NCBI GenBank assembly: GCA_950295325.1
Contig: OX485809.1
Coordinates: 11,782,001 to 11,842,000 of the forward strand
Reading direction: 5' to 3'
Origin: Polytrichum commune
Taxonomy: Eukaryota; Streptophyta; Polytrichopsida; Polytrichales; Polytrichaceae
Length of the DNA: 60,000 bases
The notes under the pieces were generated by a model. The model was not told the origin of the DNA. It did not search any database and worked only from the letters and a program-made list of their open reading frames with translations. Positions 35,057-47,790 of the stretch are shown in pieces. Position 1 is the first letter of the stretch. Each line of letters starts with the position of its first letter. The position numbers were made by a program, and so were the translations under genes.

Positions 35057-38000
35057 TCAGCCATAAATGCCACCCGGAATTCTTCCAACGAGATTATACA
35101 AAAAGAGGCAAGGCACTGCAGCATCCATGATAGAAAGGTCTGGATCCAAGCTTCGGGCGAAGCCGACCAACACACATACTGCAACCACCAACGATGCGTA
35201 GGAGCTGTCTATTGTCACCTCATGCTTTCGACATAGCTGTAATACCTAAAATTGGAAAACATCAGAATCGATATCAGAAAATTAATTTGTGGGCCTTGTT
35301 CTGTTTGAAGTTGTTTGTCCTGGAAGCCTTATGAATATTTGGAAACTAAATAGCCGAAACCAATGCATGAGAGGGGCAGTGAAGGGTGTGGGAGATGAGG
35401 GATAAGGCTAGAGGAATATCTAGAAACATTGTAATACCTCCCCTCAACTCAAAATCCTTTCAAACGATTTTCACATTTCAAATCAGGACCAAAAAGAGGG
35501 AAATATGTGGGTCTTGTTCCATTTGGGGTCATTAGTAGATTAAATAGCAGCAACTTAGTCAGAGCAAGCTGCAAGGGGGTTATGGGAGGTAGGAAGAAGG
35601 CTACAAGAATTGGGGTATAGACCTATTAGATTGTGTGCGCATGCTGTGGAGAATCATTGGCCTGTCAAGGTCGCCAATGTAGTAATTTCTTGTGTTAGCT
35701 AGTAGTTGCGTGTCTTCAATTTTCTTTGATTAGTTTTACTGCTTCTTGCATGCCTGTACTTTTCCTTGAAACACAACCATAATCTTGGAACTTACTAGAA
35801 CTTACTTGAGCACAATGTATATGAGGGCAAGGGAGAGTTCCAAGGAATGCATAAGCTAGGAAGGAGAGAGGAGTGAGAGACAGGAGGAAAGAATTACAAG
35901 GTTGGATTTACTTGTTTTTGTTAGGCTATATATAGTCATGTTTTCCATGATGTGGCACCTCTACACAAATTCTTTCTCAGAATATTTGTAGGATATTGTT
36001 AAGGGGGTCTGATGCTGGAAGTAGAGGTGAATAGGTTACCTGCTTGAGGACATAATTGAGGTCAATAGGCCGAACCCGTAAGTCACACTCACGCTTGAAC
36101 AAGTCCTTCATGTCTGCAACTAAGAGCTCTGGCCTCTTACAACGCTGTACACTTGGCCAGGAAAACTGAAGAAGATGGTAAGCCTGTAGCCACAAGCCAC
36201 ATAATCAGAATTCTACGCACATCTGCAATAATCTAATATTCCATAAGCACGTTCCCATACAGAAGATGCTATTTATAAAGTGGGCCTAAAATGGAAACTT
36301 TTTGCTCTGCACTCACTTCTCCTAGGTTATTAAATACACTTTTAGCAAATCCAAGATGATTGGCAAATCCAAATTGAAGCCATAGCCATTTTCCTCATAA
36401 TGTTTGGAGCCCATGTGAATATCTTATTCATTATCAAAGTGATGAAGATGCTCTTTGTTTCCCAAATCATGACAATTGTTGAACCTATTTTTGAGCGAGT
36501 AGTCCAATCTCTTTTAAACACATATTTCATTTTTGGTGTCCGTTCTTTGGATCCACACCAAACCTCACACCACTCCAATGTAGGTGTGCAATTAAACAAA
36601 GCACCCAGATTTAGCCTGCTTGCCTTACACATATTCACACAATTGAAGGATCTCGAACAAGGCCAAGGGGCCAAATATAACAAAGAATCAGTGTGTGACA
36701 AGGATAGCCAGAGAGTTGCAGAGAGGAGAAATGCAACATACTGCGCACTCCCCATCAGCCGCCCCTATGTTGATGATGAAGGAAAGAAAATGGTAACGGA
36801 CTTTGGGTGGCAGCTCCTCTGCCAAGCCGAAATCCAGCAACACCAACTGCAACTGCTCTAAGCACTCCCCATTCTCATTCTCTGATGTACATTGGTACTC
36901 AAACAACAATTCAAAAACAGCTCCAGATTATTTTCTTCTATGCCCTAGATGAATACAAAGAGCTGAATGTATGGTAATGTACCAAAAACCATCCCATTCA
37001 CTAGGAGCAGTGAGTGGGCACGCCATTCACTAATGCATGGAAAGAGGTCCCACCTATTAGGCAAGAGGGCAAGGCTAGTTGGGGGACGCATGTCAATTAT
37101 CACACATACACAGCGAGGAAGAATCGTGCTAAGCAAGGAAACAAGATTTCATGTCATTTTTTGGTACACCAATCACGATGGGATATCATTATGGTTTATA
37201 ACCATCCTCTTCATAGCCACTAGAAAGAAGCCACATCAACAAGATTCCTCCTCACATTGGTTATGTACCAAGTACCATCCCATTCACCAAATTTCAGGTG
37301 AACTGTGATCAGTTCCTCTTGACCAAGTTAAACCTGACCAAGATAGGTCAAGTGATCCCTGTTGTAAAACTCCCCCATACAGACCTATGAGGCATCTACA
37401 TAATGAAGCAACCCATTGACTCCACGACAACACAAATCATTGCTGCCTACCACACCTCAAACCATAGACTTTTTATTGAAATTGGACGATGGACAACTAT
37501 CCCTATCTCTAGAGATACCAAACGGTGTCACTTTTGCTCCTACAATGCAATTGAAAATGAGGCACATTTCGTGTTGGAATGTCCCCTATACAACCCCCTT
37601 AGAGATAAGTTTCCATCACTATTTGAGAACGTAATTCCAAGGAGCGTCAAGTTTTTCTTTCAATTAGACCACCAAGTTGACATTAGCCTCCGTCTCATGG
37701 AGGCTACTACACTCCGCCACTCTAGAGGATTAGCTAGTTTGAAACCATCTTGATGTACTTTCAATCCCATTAGCCTTTTCGGCTTCCGGACTTTTAAATC
37801 AATGTAATTTCATTTCATTTCATAATAAAGTTATGGGTTAAGTCTCCAAGTCGAACTCTAGCCGAATTTTACTAAAACATGAGTATGAGAGCTTATGCAT
37901 AAAGTCACCCAAGTTTTATTAAGAATTAAGCTAACATGCTTAAAAGAGTGGGTTTGGGTTATAAAAAACAGGCTTTCTACCCTCTCATATTAGGGTTGGT

Positions 38001-41000
38001 GGGCCAAGCTAGTCTTGCATAGGCTGAGCTCAGATATAGGTCCCATGTCAGACCCTATTTTGATCCTAATGTTCTCTGAGTCTCTGGGATTAAAGGAGGT
38101 CCGAGGAGTTTCACCCATGTTTCAAAACTAGGCTCCAACACAAGATGCTCTAACGATCTTTTGATAGGAAAGTCCCTCGAAGAAGCACGAAACTCCTAGT
38201 TTGGTACCTCTTTGAGAGACTTTTCTAGTAAACTCTCATGTGTAGCCAAATATTCTTCAGATGTCCAGTGTTTAGGAGTCAATGACAGCTGAAAACTTTA
38301 CATTACCTGCCATCCTTGCCAATATGTTTCCAGGGTGCAAGTCTGTGTGCACAAAGTTGTCAGTGAGAATCATCTTGAGGTAGGTGTCCACACCAACCGC
38401 AGCAATCTGTGGCATATAGACACAACACTTCTCAAGACCATGAATTGCATATAAAAAAAAAATTAAAAAGCCAAAATGATTCCAAAACAAGAACTTCCAA
38501 AACATGACTAAGATTTGCAACAGTACAAGCCCTCTACCAACATAACAAATGAGTGAACACCACAAACACATGGGGAGGAACTCTAGTAACACTGACCTGT
38601 GTATTAAGGGCTGACCGTTTACGTAGAAATTCATGTAATGCAGATCCTCTTTCAAATGTCTCAACAATGACACCTTCGGAAACCTGTGCCAGTAATTTCT
38701 ATCACAGGTCAGATTGAACATGCAATTTTAGATTTCATACTTAGATTCCCAATTTACTGTGTAATAAAAAATAAATAAATAAACCAAAAATTTAATCATG
38801 CCTCACTAAGTAAACATTTCACAATTATTACTGTGGCCCACTATATTATTGACATACCATGATAATTGTGGTCAATATAACATTTCTTGACCCACACCAT
38901 TTTTGAGCCCACAGTACCATATGTTCAAAATAGGAATGTGGACTCAATGTCTTTTACAGAATATGAATTAATATAAGATGAAAAGTACAATACCAAGACA
39001 ACATCCATATGATATCAATAGTATACCAGAAATATCGATATTGTGTTAACATTTTCTCATTCTATATTTCAATATTAGTAGTGCATTAATTTATAAGCCA
39101 CCCTACTTTGCAACCCACAAATAACGTACAGTGGTCCATGGTATTTCTACCCACTCTAACTTTCAGCCCACATAAATAGGTATGAAAGGTGTAGTAGCCA
39201 AGTTACTCACCAAATCAGGTATAAGCTTTGGCCAGACTACTGTTTGATGTAGTCCTTCAAAATTTTTATAAAATTTCAACAAATTTATAGCCTCCACCCG
39301 TAGATCCGCCTGCACTAAACGGTTTCATTAGTTTCTCCTATCATAGTCCTCTTCAACTACTTAACCTTCAAAGACTAACCAAAACCAGCTTTAGAGAAAG
39401 TAACTGTGGGCCACACTTATTGACCTTATTTCAACACTAGAAACATTAGAGGTAATATTGCGGATGCACACTGTTCACCAGCCCACCCACGGAATTTCAC
39501 ATCAAATGTCTACAATGTAGGTTACGACATTTCTGTTGAATTAGAAATAGTGTGCAAGTGAAAGACTCCCAACCTAGAGGAAGAAGGTGCATATATCACA
39601 GGGACATGACAAGCGTAACTAAGGTTGCCCACTATATTCGTACATGATGGCCTACAGTGTGGGCCACACTATAGGGTTGCCCAGGGTAAGTCACAGTCTG
39701 CCCACACTATTTACCGTAATCAGTGTGGTTAAGTTAAAAAATTCCAAACACAAAGACGGGGGTGACATTTCATTTCATAACACAGATTTGCTTAGAAGAA
39801 CCGACCTGTGATGTCATTGTATGGGAGAATTGGTCCACACTTTGTCTCAAGTTGAGCCATCTAAGAGCTGGAATCTTTTGTGCAACGTCAGCAACTGCTG
39901 ACATGATTTGGAAATCTTGGTATATCCTCAAAGCAACAGAGGGGTGTCTCACCTATTTCCAATGGGGGCAATGTCCAAATAATTTTCAGTAGATTGTCCA
40001 AACCATTCACATTTTACACAATTTGGGTAATCAAATTGTCCAAACCATTCATGCTCAATTCATTCCATGCTGTGTGGGGGCAATATCCAAATAATTGTCA
40101 GTATATTGTTCACACCCTTGTCCAGACTCACCTCATTTCATGCTCATCATATGTAATTTACTAACAATAACTGCTCATACTCACTTCATTTCATGCTGTG
40201 TGTAGTAGCTCACCTTCACTGCAACTTCCAAAGGCGTGTCATCGTCACGATTCTTCAATGTTGCTCTATACACCTGATATGACCGATTTCATACAACTCA
40301 TTGCATTAATGTTAAATTGCTTTCCAAGTGACAAAAGTCTGAGTAATCAAAACCAGTGACCCATGTCTTCAAAAAGGAAAAAGAAAAAGAAATTAAAGGA
40401 TTAAGCCTATGTCTTTCAACACTAGCATAAATCATAGTGTCTCTTCACCCGCAAGCTACTGTCTTAATTAAGAGGTGGACTCTTTCTAGCAGCTGTAAAC
40501 CAGGCAAACTTGATCGCCCATTGTTCCTCCCCTACTAGGCTCACCAGAGCCCCTTACAACTATTAAGATGACCATGTCTTCAATAATGACTGCCATGTTT
40601 TCAATAATGAATGCTAAACAAGCTAACAATTTTTATCAACCAATAACTGGACGTCATTCAAGGAACTGGCAAACTTCGAGAACATACTGACCTGTGCAAT
40701 ACTGCCAGAGGCACAGGGCTCAAGTGCAAATTCTTCAAAAATGTCCTCAATGGGACTTTTCAAATGCTCCAGAATCGCCTTTCGGGTTTGCCTGTAGCTG
40801 TGCTTTGGAGCACGGTCATAGAGTCTACCTAAACATAGACACAAGCTCTCTGGGAATAGGTCCTCTCGTGTTGAAGACCACTGCATATAAAGCACCACAT
40901 TTCAGAACTTTGTCATAAGATTATTCACAGTAGCTGAAATTAGAACAATACTGCAAGAAGAGACATAAAGAGAGAAAACATTGGGCTTATAACCTTGTAT

Positions 41001-44000
41001 ATAACTTTTGCAAAGGAACACAGGTATATTGAACCTAGGATCCGGTGTGTCTTGACAGACTCTCTAAGACAACATTGACTTTAAAGGAAATCTTAGGTCA
41101 GAGACTTCTAAATTTCACCACTCTACTACTTACACCTGAGTAAAACTACCTACAATACCTAGCTTTGCATTAAGGTGACTGGACCTAAAACGGACACTTT
41201 TAGCTCTGCACCCACTTCTCCTATAATATGGAACATGCGATTTGGACAAGACAATTAGCAAATCCAAATCAAGGCCGTAGCCATTTTCTTCAGTTTACCA
41301 TCTTCTTCAGTTTTCCTGGCCAAGTGTACAGCGTTGTAAGAGGCCAGAGCTCTTAGTTGCAGACATGAAGGACTTGTTCAAGCGTGAGTGTGACTTACGG
41401 GTTCGGCCTATTGACCTCAATTATGTCCTCAAGCAGGTAACCTATTCACCTCTACTTCCAGCATCAGACCCCCTTAACAATATCCTACAAATATTCTGAG
41501 AAAGAATTTGTGTAGAGGTGCCACATCATGGAAAACATGACTATATATAGCCTAATAAAAACAAGTAAAACCAACCTTGTAATTCTTTCCTCCTGTCTCT
41601 CACTCCTCTCTCCTTCCTAGCTTATGCATTCCTTGGAACTCTCCCTTGCCCTCATATACATTGTGCTCAAGTAAGTTCTAGTAAGTTCCAAGATTATGGT
41701 TGCCTGAATCTTAGATCCACAGACTACTCGAATTTGGGTGTCTGATTAAGGTAATTACCTGAATTAGGCCTGCTTACCTTAGAAGAAATCTTTTGACAGA
41801 AAGTTGCGCTTGAAAGTGAAGAGAAGTGACTATTTATATGTGATGGTAGTTCCTTGTGGCGGATTCTAAGCAAACTATGTGAAACTCACAAGTGCCATAT
41901 ATTCTAATATGAATTTGTTGAAGGATAAGTAATTTTTTAATTGTCATTTGTGGTTTTAAAAAAAACAAAAAAACAAACCAGCTCCACAAGCTCCCAGTAA
42001 AGAATGATCACCTGGCCCCATTTGATGAAAGCGGCTCCTCCTCGCTCCAGGCAAAACCGAAGCATCACCCAGATTGCACATCGAAAGTACTCGGCCCACC
42101 AGGTGCTTAAAAACGTTGAAACTATGTACAACACAGGACCAAAGAGAATGAGGGGAATGAAAACCAGAGCAAGCCAGCAAGCTCTGAGGTAGAGGGATGA
42201 TTTCTGTTGAAACCCTCTCCAGCCCAGATGTACTTGACTAAGGTCCATAAGAAAGTCATTCGTTGCATTTAATCCCACAATCTGCCAGTCATTTGGAGCG
42301 AGTGGACCAACTAGCTGGACTTGATCAACAATGGTTCCATCAAATTCATCTGTTTCAATTACCACACCTTTACATTTGTAGACATCCTGCGGACAAAATA
42401 AAATTTGGGAAGTCAGTGGAACAGTTCACCCATAAACATCTTCAACCAATACTGATCAGAATGCATAGCAGATCGTACAAGAACCTAAACATACAGGTAA
42501 GTGTTACCAATGGGGATGTCATCCTTCCTTTTTCGTTAAAGACCAAGAACAGGTGAAAACCTAGACCATAGAAGAATACCCTTCATGCCGGTTAGATTGA
42601 GATATACTTGAAACGAACCGGGATATTTTTATCTTTTCCATTTTTTAAGTTTTATTACTAGAACAAATCATTGTTGAATATCTGAAGAAATTGCAGAACA
42701 AGTTTGCCTAATATTGAGATTTATTTGTAAATGAACAAGTATCTGTAGAACGTGTAAAATACATGCATCAAACAAAACTTGGAATCTAGGTGCATGTAAT
42801 TTGCAACTTGACATTCAGCAACTTGTCTTTAAACAATTCACATGCTACCAATGCACATGTCAATCATTATGTTGAAGTATTCAAAATCTTCAAAGAGTGC
42901 ATGAAGTGTTGAAAGTACTCTGTTCAAGTGCCCAAACTTTTAAATCTTTCAAAAAGAGGTGTTTATAAAGTCGCCCATGTATCCAAAAATTACATATTGG
43001 GAAAAAAACATGCCCAATTGGATTCAAAGGAACAGTAAATGGGGTGAGAACATAACAAACAAACCTTTGTGACTGCGTCAGGCAGGATGGAGACAATGAT
43101 CTCCTTCTCAGATTCCTTTGGTTTGTGAAATCCCCCTCTTGATGTGAATCGAATAGGTAAACCAATAGAGAATGTAAATAAGCTTTGCTGGTTGACAGCA
43201 GGTAGAGCAGTTCTGAACTGGAATCCTTGGGTTCCAATGATAACAGTCGATTTCTCAATAAGATCCACTAACCATCCAAGTGCAGGTGGCCTGGATACCA
43301 GAAAAAGCCACACATTGTCAATAAGTTAACAACAATAGTACTCTGCCAGTGCTACATAGTGGCCAGGCTGAGTGGTTTTGTTGACGTGTCTATTCCTAAT
43401 TGGATATGAGGCACATTATAACCCGTATTTGGCAACCTGCTAATGGCTTAACCATTATGTCTGATAATGGTCACACGTTCTCCTGCCATCGGCTGTAGTA
43501 AGCACCCAATATCTAATTCAGTGCTCCTGCAGCTCAATAGGTCGGGCGCCTACTATGGCCCTACCACAGGCTCCTCACTTCCATTATCCAGTCCGTAGTG
43601 GTCATGCCAAGTACTTCTAATGACATGTTTATTCCTGATTGAATACGAGGAGGAACATCATCACCAGTAATTGATGACCTTGCTATGGCCTGACCACTAT
43701 GCTCTATAGTGGGCACATGTTGCCCTGCCATCGATTATAGTAGGTACCTCCCGTGGCTCAGTAAGTTCGGCACGTACAACAGCTTGTGGCAGGGCTCCTT
43801 GCATCTATTACCTAGTCCATGACTGTCAGCAAGCAGCAATTTCAACCTTGTTGGGAAGTTTAAATATGTACAATGATCCAATTAGTTACATTTCAACAGA
43901 AGAGGGCAGAAGAACCCTACTCTCGGAATTCAGTCATGAGACCACAGAGACGTCGCGCAGCCCATCGATGCCTATGCCGCCATAGAGCTTCCCCTTTTCG

Positions 44001-46821
44001 GAACCCTCCCTTTGGCAATTTTTTTACTTGACGAGTCGTTTGAGCATATCCTAATGCAACAGGTATGGCAGCTCCCACACATCGAAGTGTGTCCTGTGCA
44101 AATAGACTAAACATCATTTGAAGAAAATTGTAGGTAAATTCACCAGAATTTCCAGGAAGAAGAAAACATGTATAAATAAATAATTAAATAGACACATAAA
44201 CTCAAGCAGATAGCAAGTTCATGATACAAACTTGTCAGGTCTTTGTAACATCACAATCTTTCCTTCACATGTGAAGATTGATCAAATCAGCTGCGGTTCA
44301 CCAGAATAAGCCTATAACTCAGTATGCAGGTATACAATACAAAGCATCTGTCATTAGAGTACTGCTAAATTTTTGCATAGAAGTATTCACATGCTTAAGA
44401 AAAATGAGGACAATGTAAGGAAAGAGAATGCTGTACATAAAGTGGTTTATGTTGAAACTTCAATAGTGGTATTCCAATGGACAACAATAAAGATGCTGTT
44501 GTGAAATCGTTCACCCTCATCGGCACCGCTTCTTGTAAAGAAACCAGTGACGCCAAAGGTTGGATGCCAAAAACGGCCATAACGTGGGGCACTGCCGCTT
44601 GAACAAAGCCTGCCACTGCTACGCAACCCATTGCAATTGTTGCAAATGGACCACAAAACGCCTACAGCATTTCCAGCAAAACAGCAATTACTGAGAAGGA
44701 ATCCTTTGTCACCTTGTGATGTTCCGAAACTGTAACAACTGAAATTATCTTACACTCAGAAAGAGTACAAATGGAGAACTTTGACATTTAATCCTGCTGT
44801 GAGTGATTTCTGATCCAACAGATGATACACTTAGAGTCCCTTCTCTCTCCACCTCGTTGTGAACAATATTTACAAAAGCTTAAATCACTTGGGGGGTTCT
44901 TGAAATTGCAAATCAAGGTGCACTTCCAACTACTGTTTCAGCAAATGATGATTAGTTAACTATCTTTGGCTCTATTTTAAGGGATTAGGAGAGATAAGGT
45001 GCATTGATGACAACCACAACCACAACCACAATACAAGGTGTAGTTGGGAGTAGGTGCGATGGTTGTAGTTTACATTCTTTAGTTTTATTTTGTTTGTAGT
45101 TACTATGTGGCACCAGGGGAGAACTTCAAGGTCTAAGCACGGATGATGAGGAGCTGTAGGAGGCAATTACTCTTCAACAAACTTTCCACTAGAATCAATA
45201 AATCGGTTGTCTCCACTCCACAGCTTGCACCAATAGGAGGGATGATCATTGAGAAGTCCGACTCTTCAACTACAAGAGTAGTCATATGTAAAAAGAAGAG
45301 TGTATATATATATATATATGTGTGTGTGCGTGTGTGTGTGGGGTTAAAGGTGGGCCCAAACCCAACTCAACTACCGTGGTGATTGTGTGGAACCCCACCT
45401 TTAGCCATAATCTCGAAAAGTTACCTTGAATGTGTAACTGATTTAACCATGTCACATTGCAATGTTCCAGCCATATCGTTAACTCAAATGCAAGGGGCTA
45501 CTCAATAGGACTTCACAGTTGTAAACCTCAAGGGGAGAAATCAGAGTAGGACTCTAACCTGTAAGAGAAGGATGAGGCTGGCAGCGTCAACAACATTGGC
45601 TGCAGATGCTACCACCTTGCCATGACTGTTTCGACTTTTCCCAAAGCTGCACACACTCAAACACTTTTGTCAGATCTCACATAATTCAATTTCTGATAAC
45701 ACCTTCTGCCAGACCTAAGCTGACAAAACGATTCTGATAGCAAGCTTATTGATGTTCCAGGTCTGCTGTCAATTTCCCTACCAAATTCGCAACTTCGCAG
45801 AGTGAGTACTTGATTTCATCCAGATGACACTATGTTGTATTCGACAGAAATAGCAGTACCGTGAGCTACAACTTTGGTCTAATAATTTTACCACTGCGCA
45901 GCTACAAACTCTCACATATCGTTAACTCAAATACAGGATTGGACTCTTGCATTCACTTGAATTTTAAATTGCTGATGTTGTCCGCTGTCATTATGGCCAT
46001 TTATTATAAACAGGGCCATTTCCTTCAAATTTGCCATCCATCCCTTGCTACCACTATCACCACAGCCGAGGTCAATCAGGTGGCTTAAGATCAAAAAATG
46101 TTTCGTCATTTCTTGTTACCTTGCATGTCAGACTATACCATAAAACCCAGTCATAGTGTCATACATACGGACCCCCTGAGAAACAAGTTTTGCATCAATA
46201 GGTGAATCACCTGACACCATTTAAAGGTTTTAAGTTACTGAAGTTGTCTATTATCATTTATGGCCATCAAAACATGGCAATTTCCTTTAATGTGTCATCC
46301 CTTGCTACCTCTTATCACCACAACCAAAATCAATCAGGGCCTAAGATCAAGAAATCTTCCATCATCTCTTGTCAGACTCTGCCCCTATACCCAGTAATGA
46401 CAGTATCATACATTTTGAATCCACTGAGAAACAAGTTTTGCGTCATCATCAACAGGTGAATGAATCACCTGACACCATCGCCGTCCATGTCACTTTGCAC
46501 ATTACATCCACCCTCAAGACGTGCAAGACGGAGCATCAAGCCACCAGAATCCACACCGCCAACACCCATTCCAATGCCAAACTTGAGTGGAAATGAAACT
46601 CGCCCTCTCCCAATTTTCCCCATCTTCTGTCCTCGCTGTCCTTGTTGCTGTCTTTGCAACTCCTCCTTCCTCTTCCATACCTTTATATCTGAATTGAATG
46701 TGGTGAAGCCTGCAGCCCAATCTGGTTTCCTGCCTGTGATCACAGGCCATCCTTGATACTCTGGAGTTAGCCTCTCCACCCACCTCCGATATCGCTGAAG
46801 GCCATCCTTGCTCTTGGCCAT
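35057..46821 (-). CDS. ABC1/UbiB-family atypical kinase, ADCK2-like, 15 exons
   Basis: Exons, in transcript order: 46821-46469, 45646-45559, 44661-44515, 44093-43921, 43290-43065, 42386-42012, 40880-40692, 40273-40214, 39952-39806, 39309-39211, 38683-38597, 38406-38307, 36881-36742, 36183-36040, 35245-35057. All introns are GT-AG, phases agree throughout, and the total is 2517 nt (838 residues). ABC1 proteins are atypical kinases/ATPases of mitochondria and plastids, linked to quinone and lipid metabolism. Core motifs: hydrophobic segment about 400-419, KxGQ (KWGQ, 451-454), SGSIAQ (512-517), VAVK with the ATP-binding Lys 537, HTDLHPGN (668-675, catalytic Asp 670) and DFG (698-700). The core therefore looks intact. 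Residues 1-329 are an extension without a family I recognise; exon 3 encodes a hydrophobic stretch (148-195). Exons 6-15 are secure. Exons 1-5 rest on phase and open frames. Exon 13 could instead start at a nearer AG (GCTTAG), dropping eight residues. The start has a good context (TCGATGGCC). Confidence 0.85.
35774..36181 (-). repeat. Arm A of a 408-bp inverted repeat (exon 14 and intron 14 start)
   Basis: The original arm: it holds 142 of the 144 bases of kinase exon 14, its GTAACC donor and the first 266 bases of intron 14. Its reverse complement recurs at 41295-41702 with only two substitutions that I can find (near 35908 and 35914). Confidence 0.97.
36285..36650 (+). repeat. R1 family copy in kinase intron 13
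   Basis: CTGCACTCACTTCTCCTA, GGCAAATCCAAATTGAAG, GCCATTTTCCTCATAAT, TTTGGTGTCCGTTCT, GGATCCACACCAAAC and CCAATGTAGGTGTGCAATTA occur in R1 order. It lies about 100 bp upstream of exon 14 in transcript sense, close to arm A of the inverted repeat. Confidence 0.7.
37380..37835 (+). pseudogene. LINE 3' end with C-terminal zinc motif, in kinase intron 12
   Basis: The frame at 37403-37753, sense opposite to the kinase gene, reads IEIGRWTTIP, then RCHFCSYNAIENEAHFVLEC and PLYNPLRDKF. This matches the C-terminal zinc-binding segment (C-x2-C, H, C) that follows reverse transcriptase in many non-LTR retrotransposons. It is followed by a short 3' UTR and a TTTCATTTCATTTCATAATAA tail, as expected for a 5'-truncated LINE insertion. 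Reverse transcriptase and endonuclease are absent. A more decayed relative lies at 5805-6125. Confidence 0.7.
41172..41790 (+). mobile_element. R1 element split by a captured kinase exon
   Basis: The left part, 41172-41294, matches the R1 left half (TTTTAGCTCTGCACCCACTT, TTAGCAAATCCAAATCAAGG, GCCATTTTCTTCA). The right part, 41703-41790, matches its right end (GATCCACAGACTACTCGAAT, GGTGTCTGATTAA, GCCTGCTTACC). In between is the 408-bp inverted copy of kinase exon/intron 14 instead of the usual R1 middle. The whole lies in kinase intron 6. The order suggests gene-fragment capture by a non-autonomous element; the R1 ends are not sharply defined. Confidence 0.65.
41295..41702 (+). repeat. Arm B of the 408-bp inverted repeat (inverted exon 14 copy)
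   Basis: Reads on the plus strand as kinase exon 14 (41295-41436), then its donor and intron start (41437-41702). Because the gene is on the minus strand, the transcript contains this arm as antisense to exon 14. The open frame through the copied exon is intact, which fits a young duplication. Confidence 0.97.
43340..43825. repeat. Tandem repeat, about 238-bp unit x 2, in kinase intron 4
   Basis: Words such as TCTATTCCTAATTGG / TTTATTCCTGATTGA, CCTGCCATCGGCTGTAGTA / CCTGCCATCGATTATAGTA and GGCTCCTCAC / GGCTCCTTGC recur in order at a spacing of about 238 bp. The copies are substantially diverged. No coding sequence. Confidence 0.65.
45302..45340. repeat. AT/GT microsatellite in kinase intron 2
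   Basis: A TA run is followed by a TG run (TATATATATG then TGTGTGTGCGTGTGTG). Confidence 0.9.
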
Positions 46822-47060
46822 CGAATGGCACTTGTCCACACAACCATTTACAACAAATTATTCACCCCACCACACATCATCATCATCCCTCAAGATGGTA
46901 CCACCACCTGGGAATATTTGATCACCATCTGAGCTCAGACTCTTCCCCCATTTCCGTGTGAAAACTGCGCAGAGAATGCTTTCAGAGGCCAGTTCTATCG
47001 TCAAATTTGTGAGGACCAACTCACAACTTGTCACAGCAATTGAATTTGCACAAATTTTGA

Positions 47061-47790
47061 TGGTAAATCCCTCCTCCGAATTGAATGAGCTCCTCCGATG
47101 TTATACCTTCCCATCACATCCTAATTCTTCACCTCCGATTTTCCACAAATAATTCTCTCACCAATTCCAGTACACACCACCAAACCTTAAACCCTCACCT
47201 CGACCCATGAAATATTATAACGAAACAACAGCCAACGCAGCCCCCGGAAGCTCGAAAACTTCGAAGCTCCACAAACAATGCTGCCAAACACACACGTGCG
47301 AACCGAAAACACATCGGTTGCAAGTGAATTTCAGCCACCGAGACCCATTTTTTGGCACCAAAATCCGGGTAGAATCGTCTCTCAAGGATGCAGACGAGTG
47401 GGATTATTGTTTTTGATGCTAAAACCCTCCTCCAGATTGAATGAGCTCCTCAGATGTTATACTTTCCCACATAAGACACCATATCCTCATTCTTCAGCTC
47501 CGGTGTTCCACGGAGAATTTTCTCGCCATTTCCACTGCGTATCACCGAACCTTGGCCCTCGCTTCCACCGCTCCACCGCTCCACCAACGACCGAACAACA
47601 GTAACGCAGCCCCCGAAAGCTCAAAAACTTCGCTACTCCACAAACAATGCTGCCGAACACACACCTGGGAACGGAAAACACATCGGTGAGAAGTGAATTT
47701 CAGCCTCGGAGGGCCATTTTTTGCACCAAAAGGCTGGTCCGATCATCCATCAATGACGAAGACGAGTGGAATTATTGTTGTTATTGTTGC
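47061..47790. repeat. Tandem duplication, about 355-bp unit, upstream of the kinase gene
   Basis: Copies begin near 47061 and 47416. Shared words in order: GAATGAGCTCCTC, TTCYACRRAKAATT, CAACRCAGCCCCCGRAAGCTC, CACAAACAATGCTGCC, GAAAACACATCGGT, GTGAATTTCAGCC, GACGAGTGG. The block lies 240-970 bp upstream of the chosen kinase ATG (minus strand), so it likely covers its promoter and 5' UTR. Confidence 0.85.

Noticed and set aside
41295-41436. A plus-strand exon of a separate gene
   Set aside because: It is the inverted copy of kinase exon 14; no neighbouring plus-strand exons exist.
43921-44093. Exon 4 as part of a separate, second ABC1 gene
   Set aside because: Its RRLCGLMTEFR segment recalls N-terminal regions of other ABC1 proteins, but phases at both ends fit the neighbouring exons and no other ABC1 core is present.
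46514-46843. Second minus-strand frame across kinase exon 1
   Set aside because: Lacks the good ATG context and does not splice in phase to exon 2; the frame beginning MAKSKDG does.
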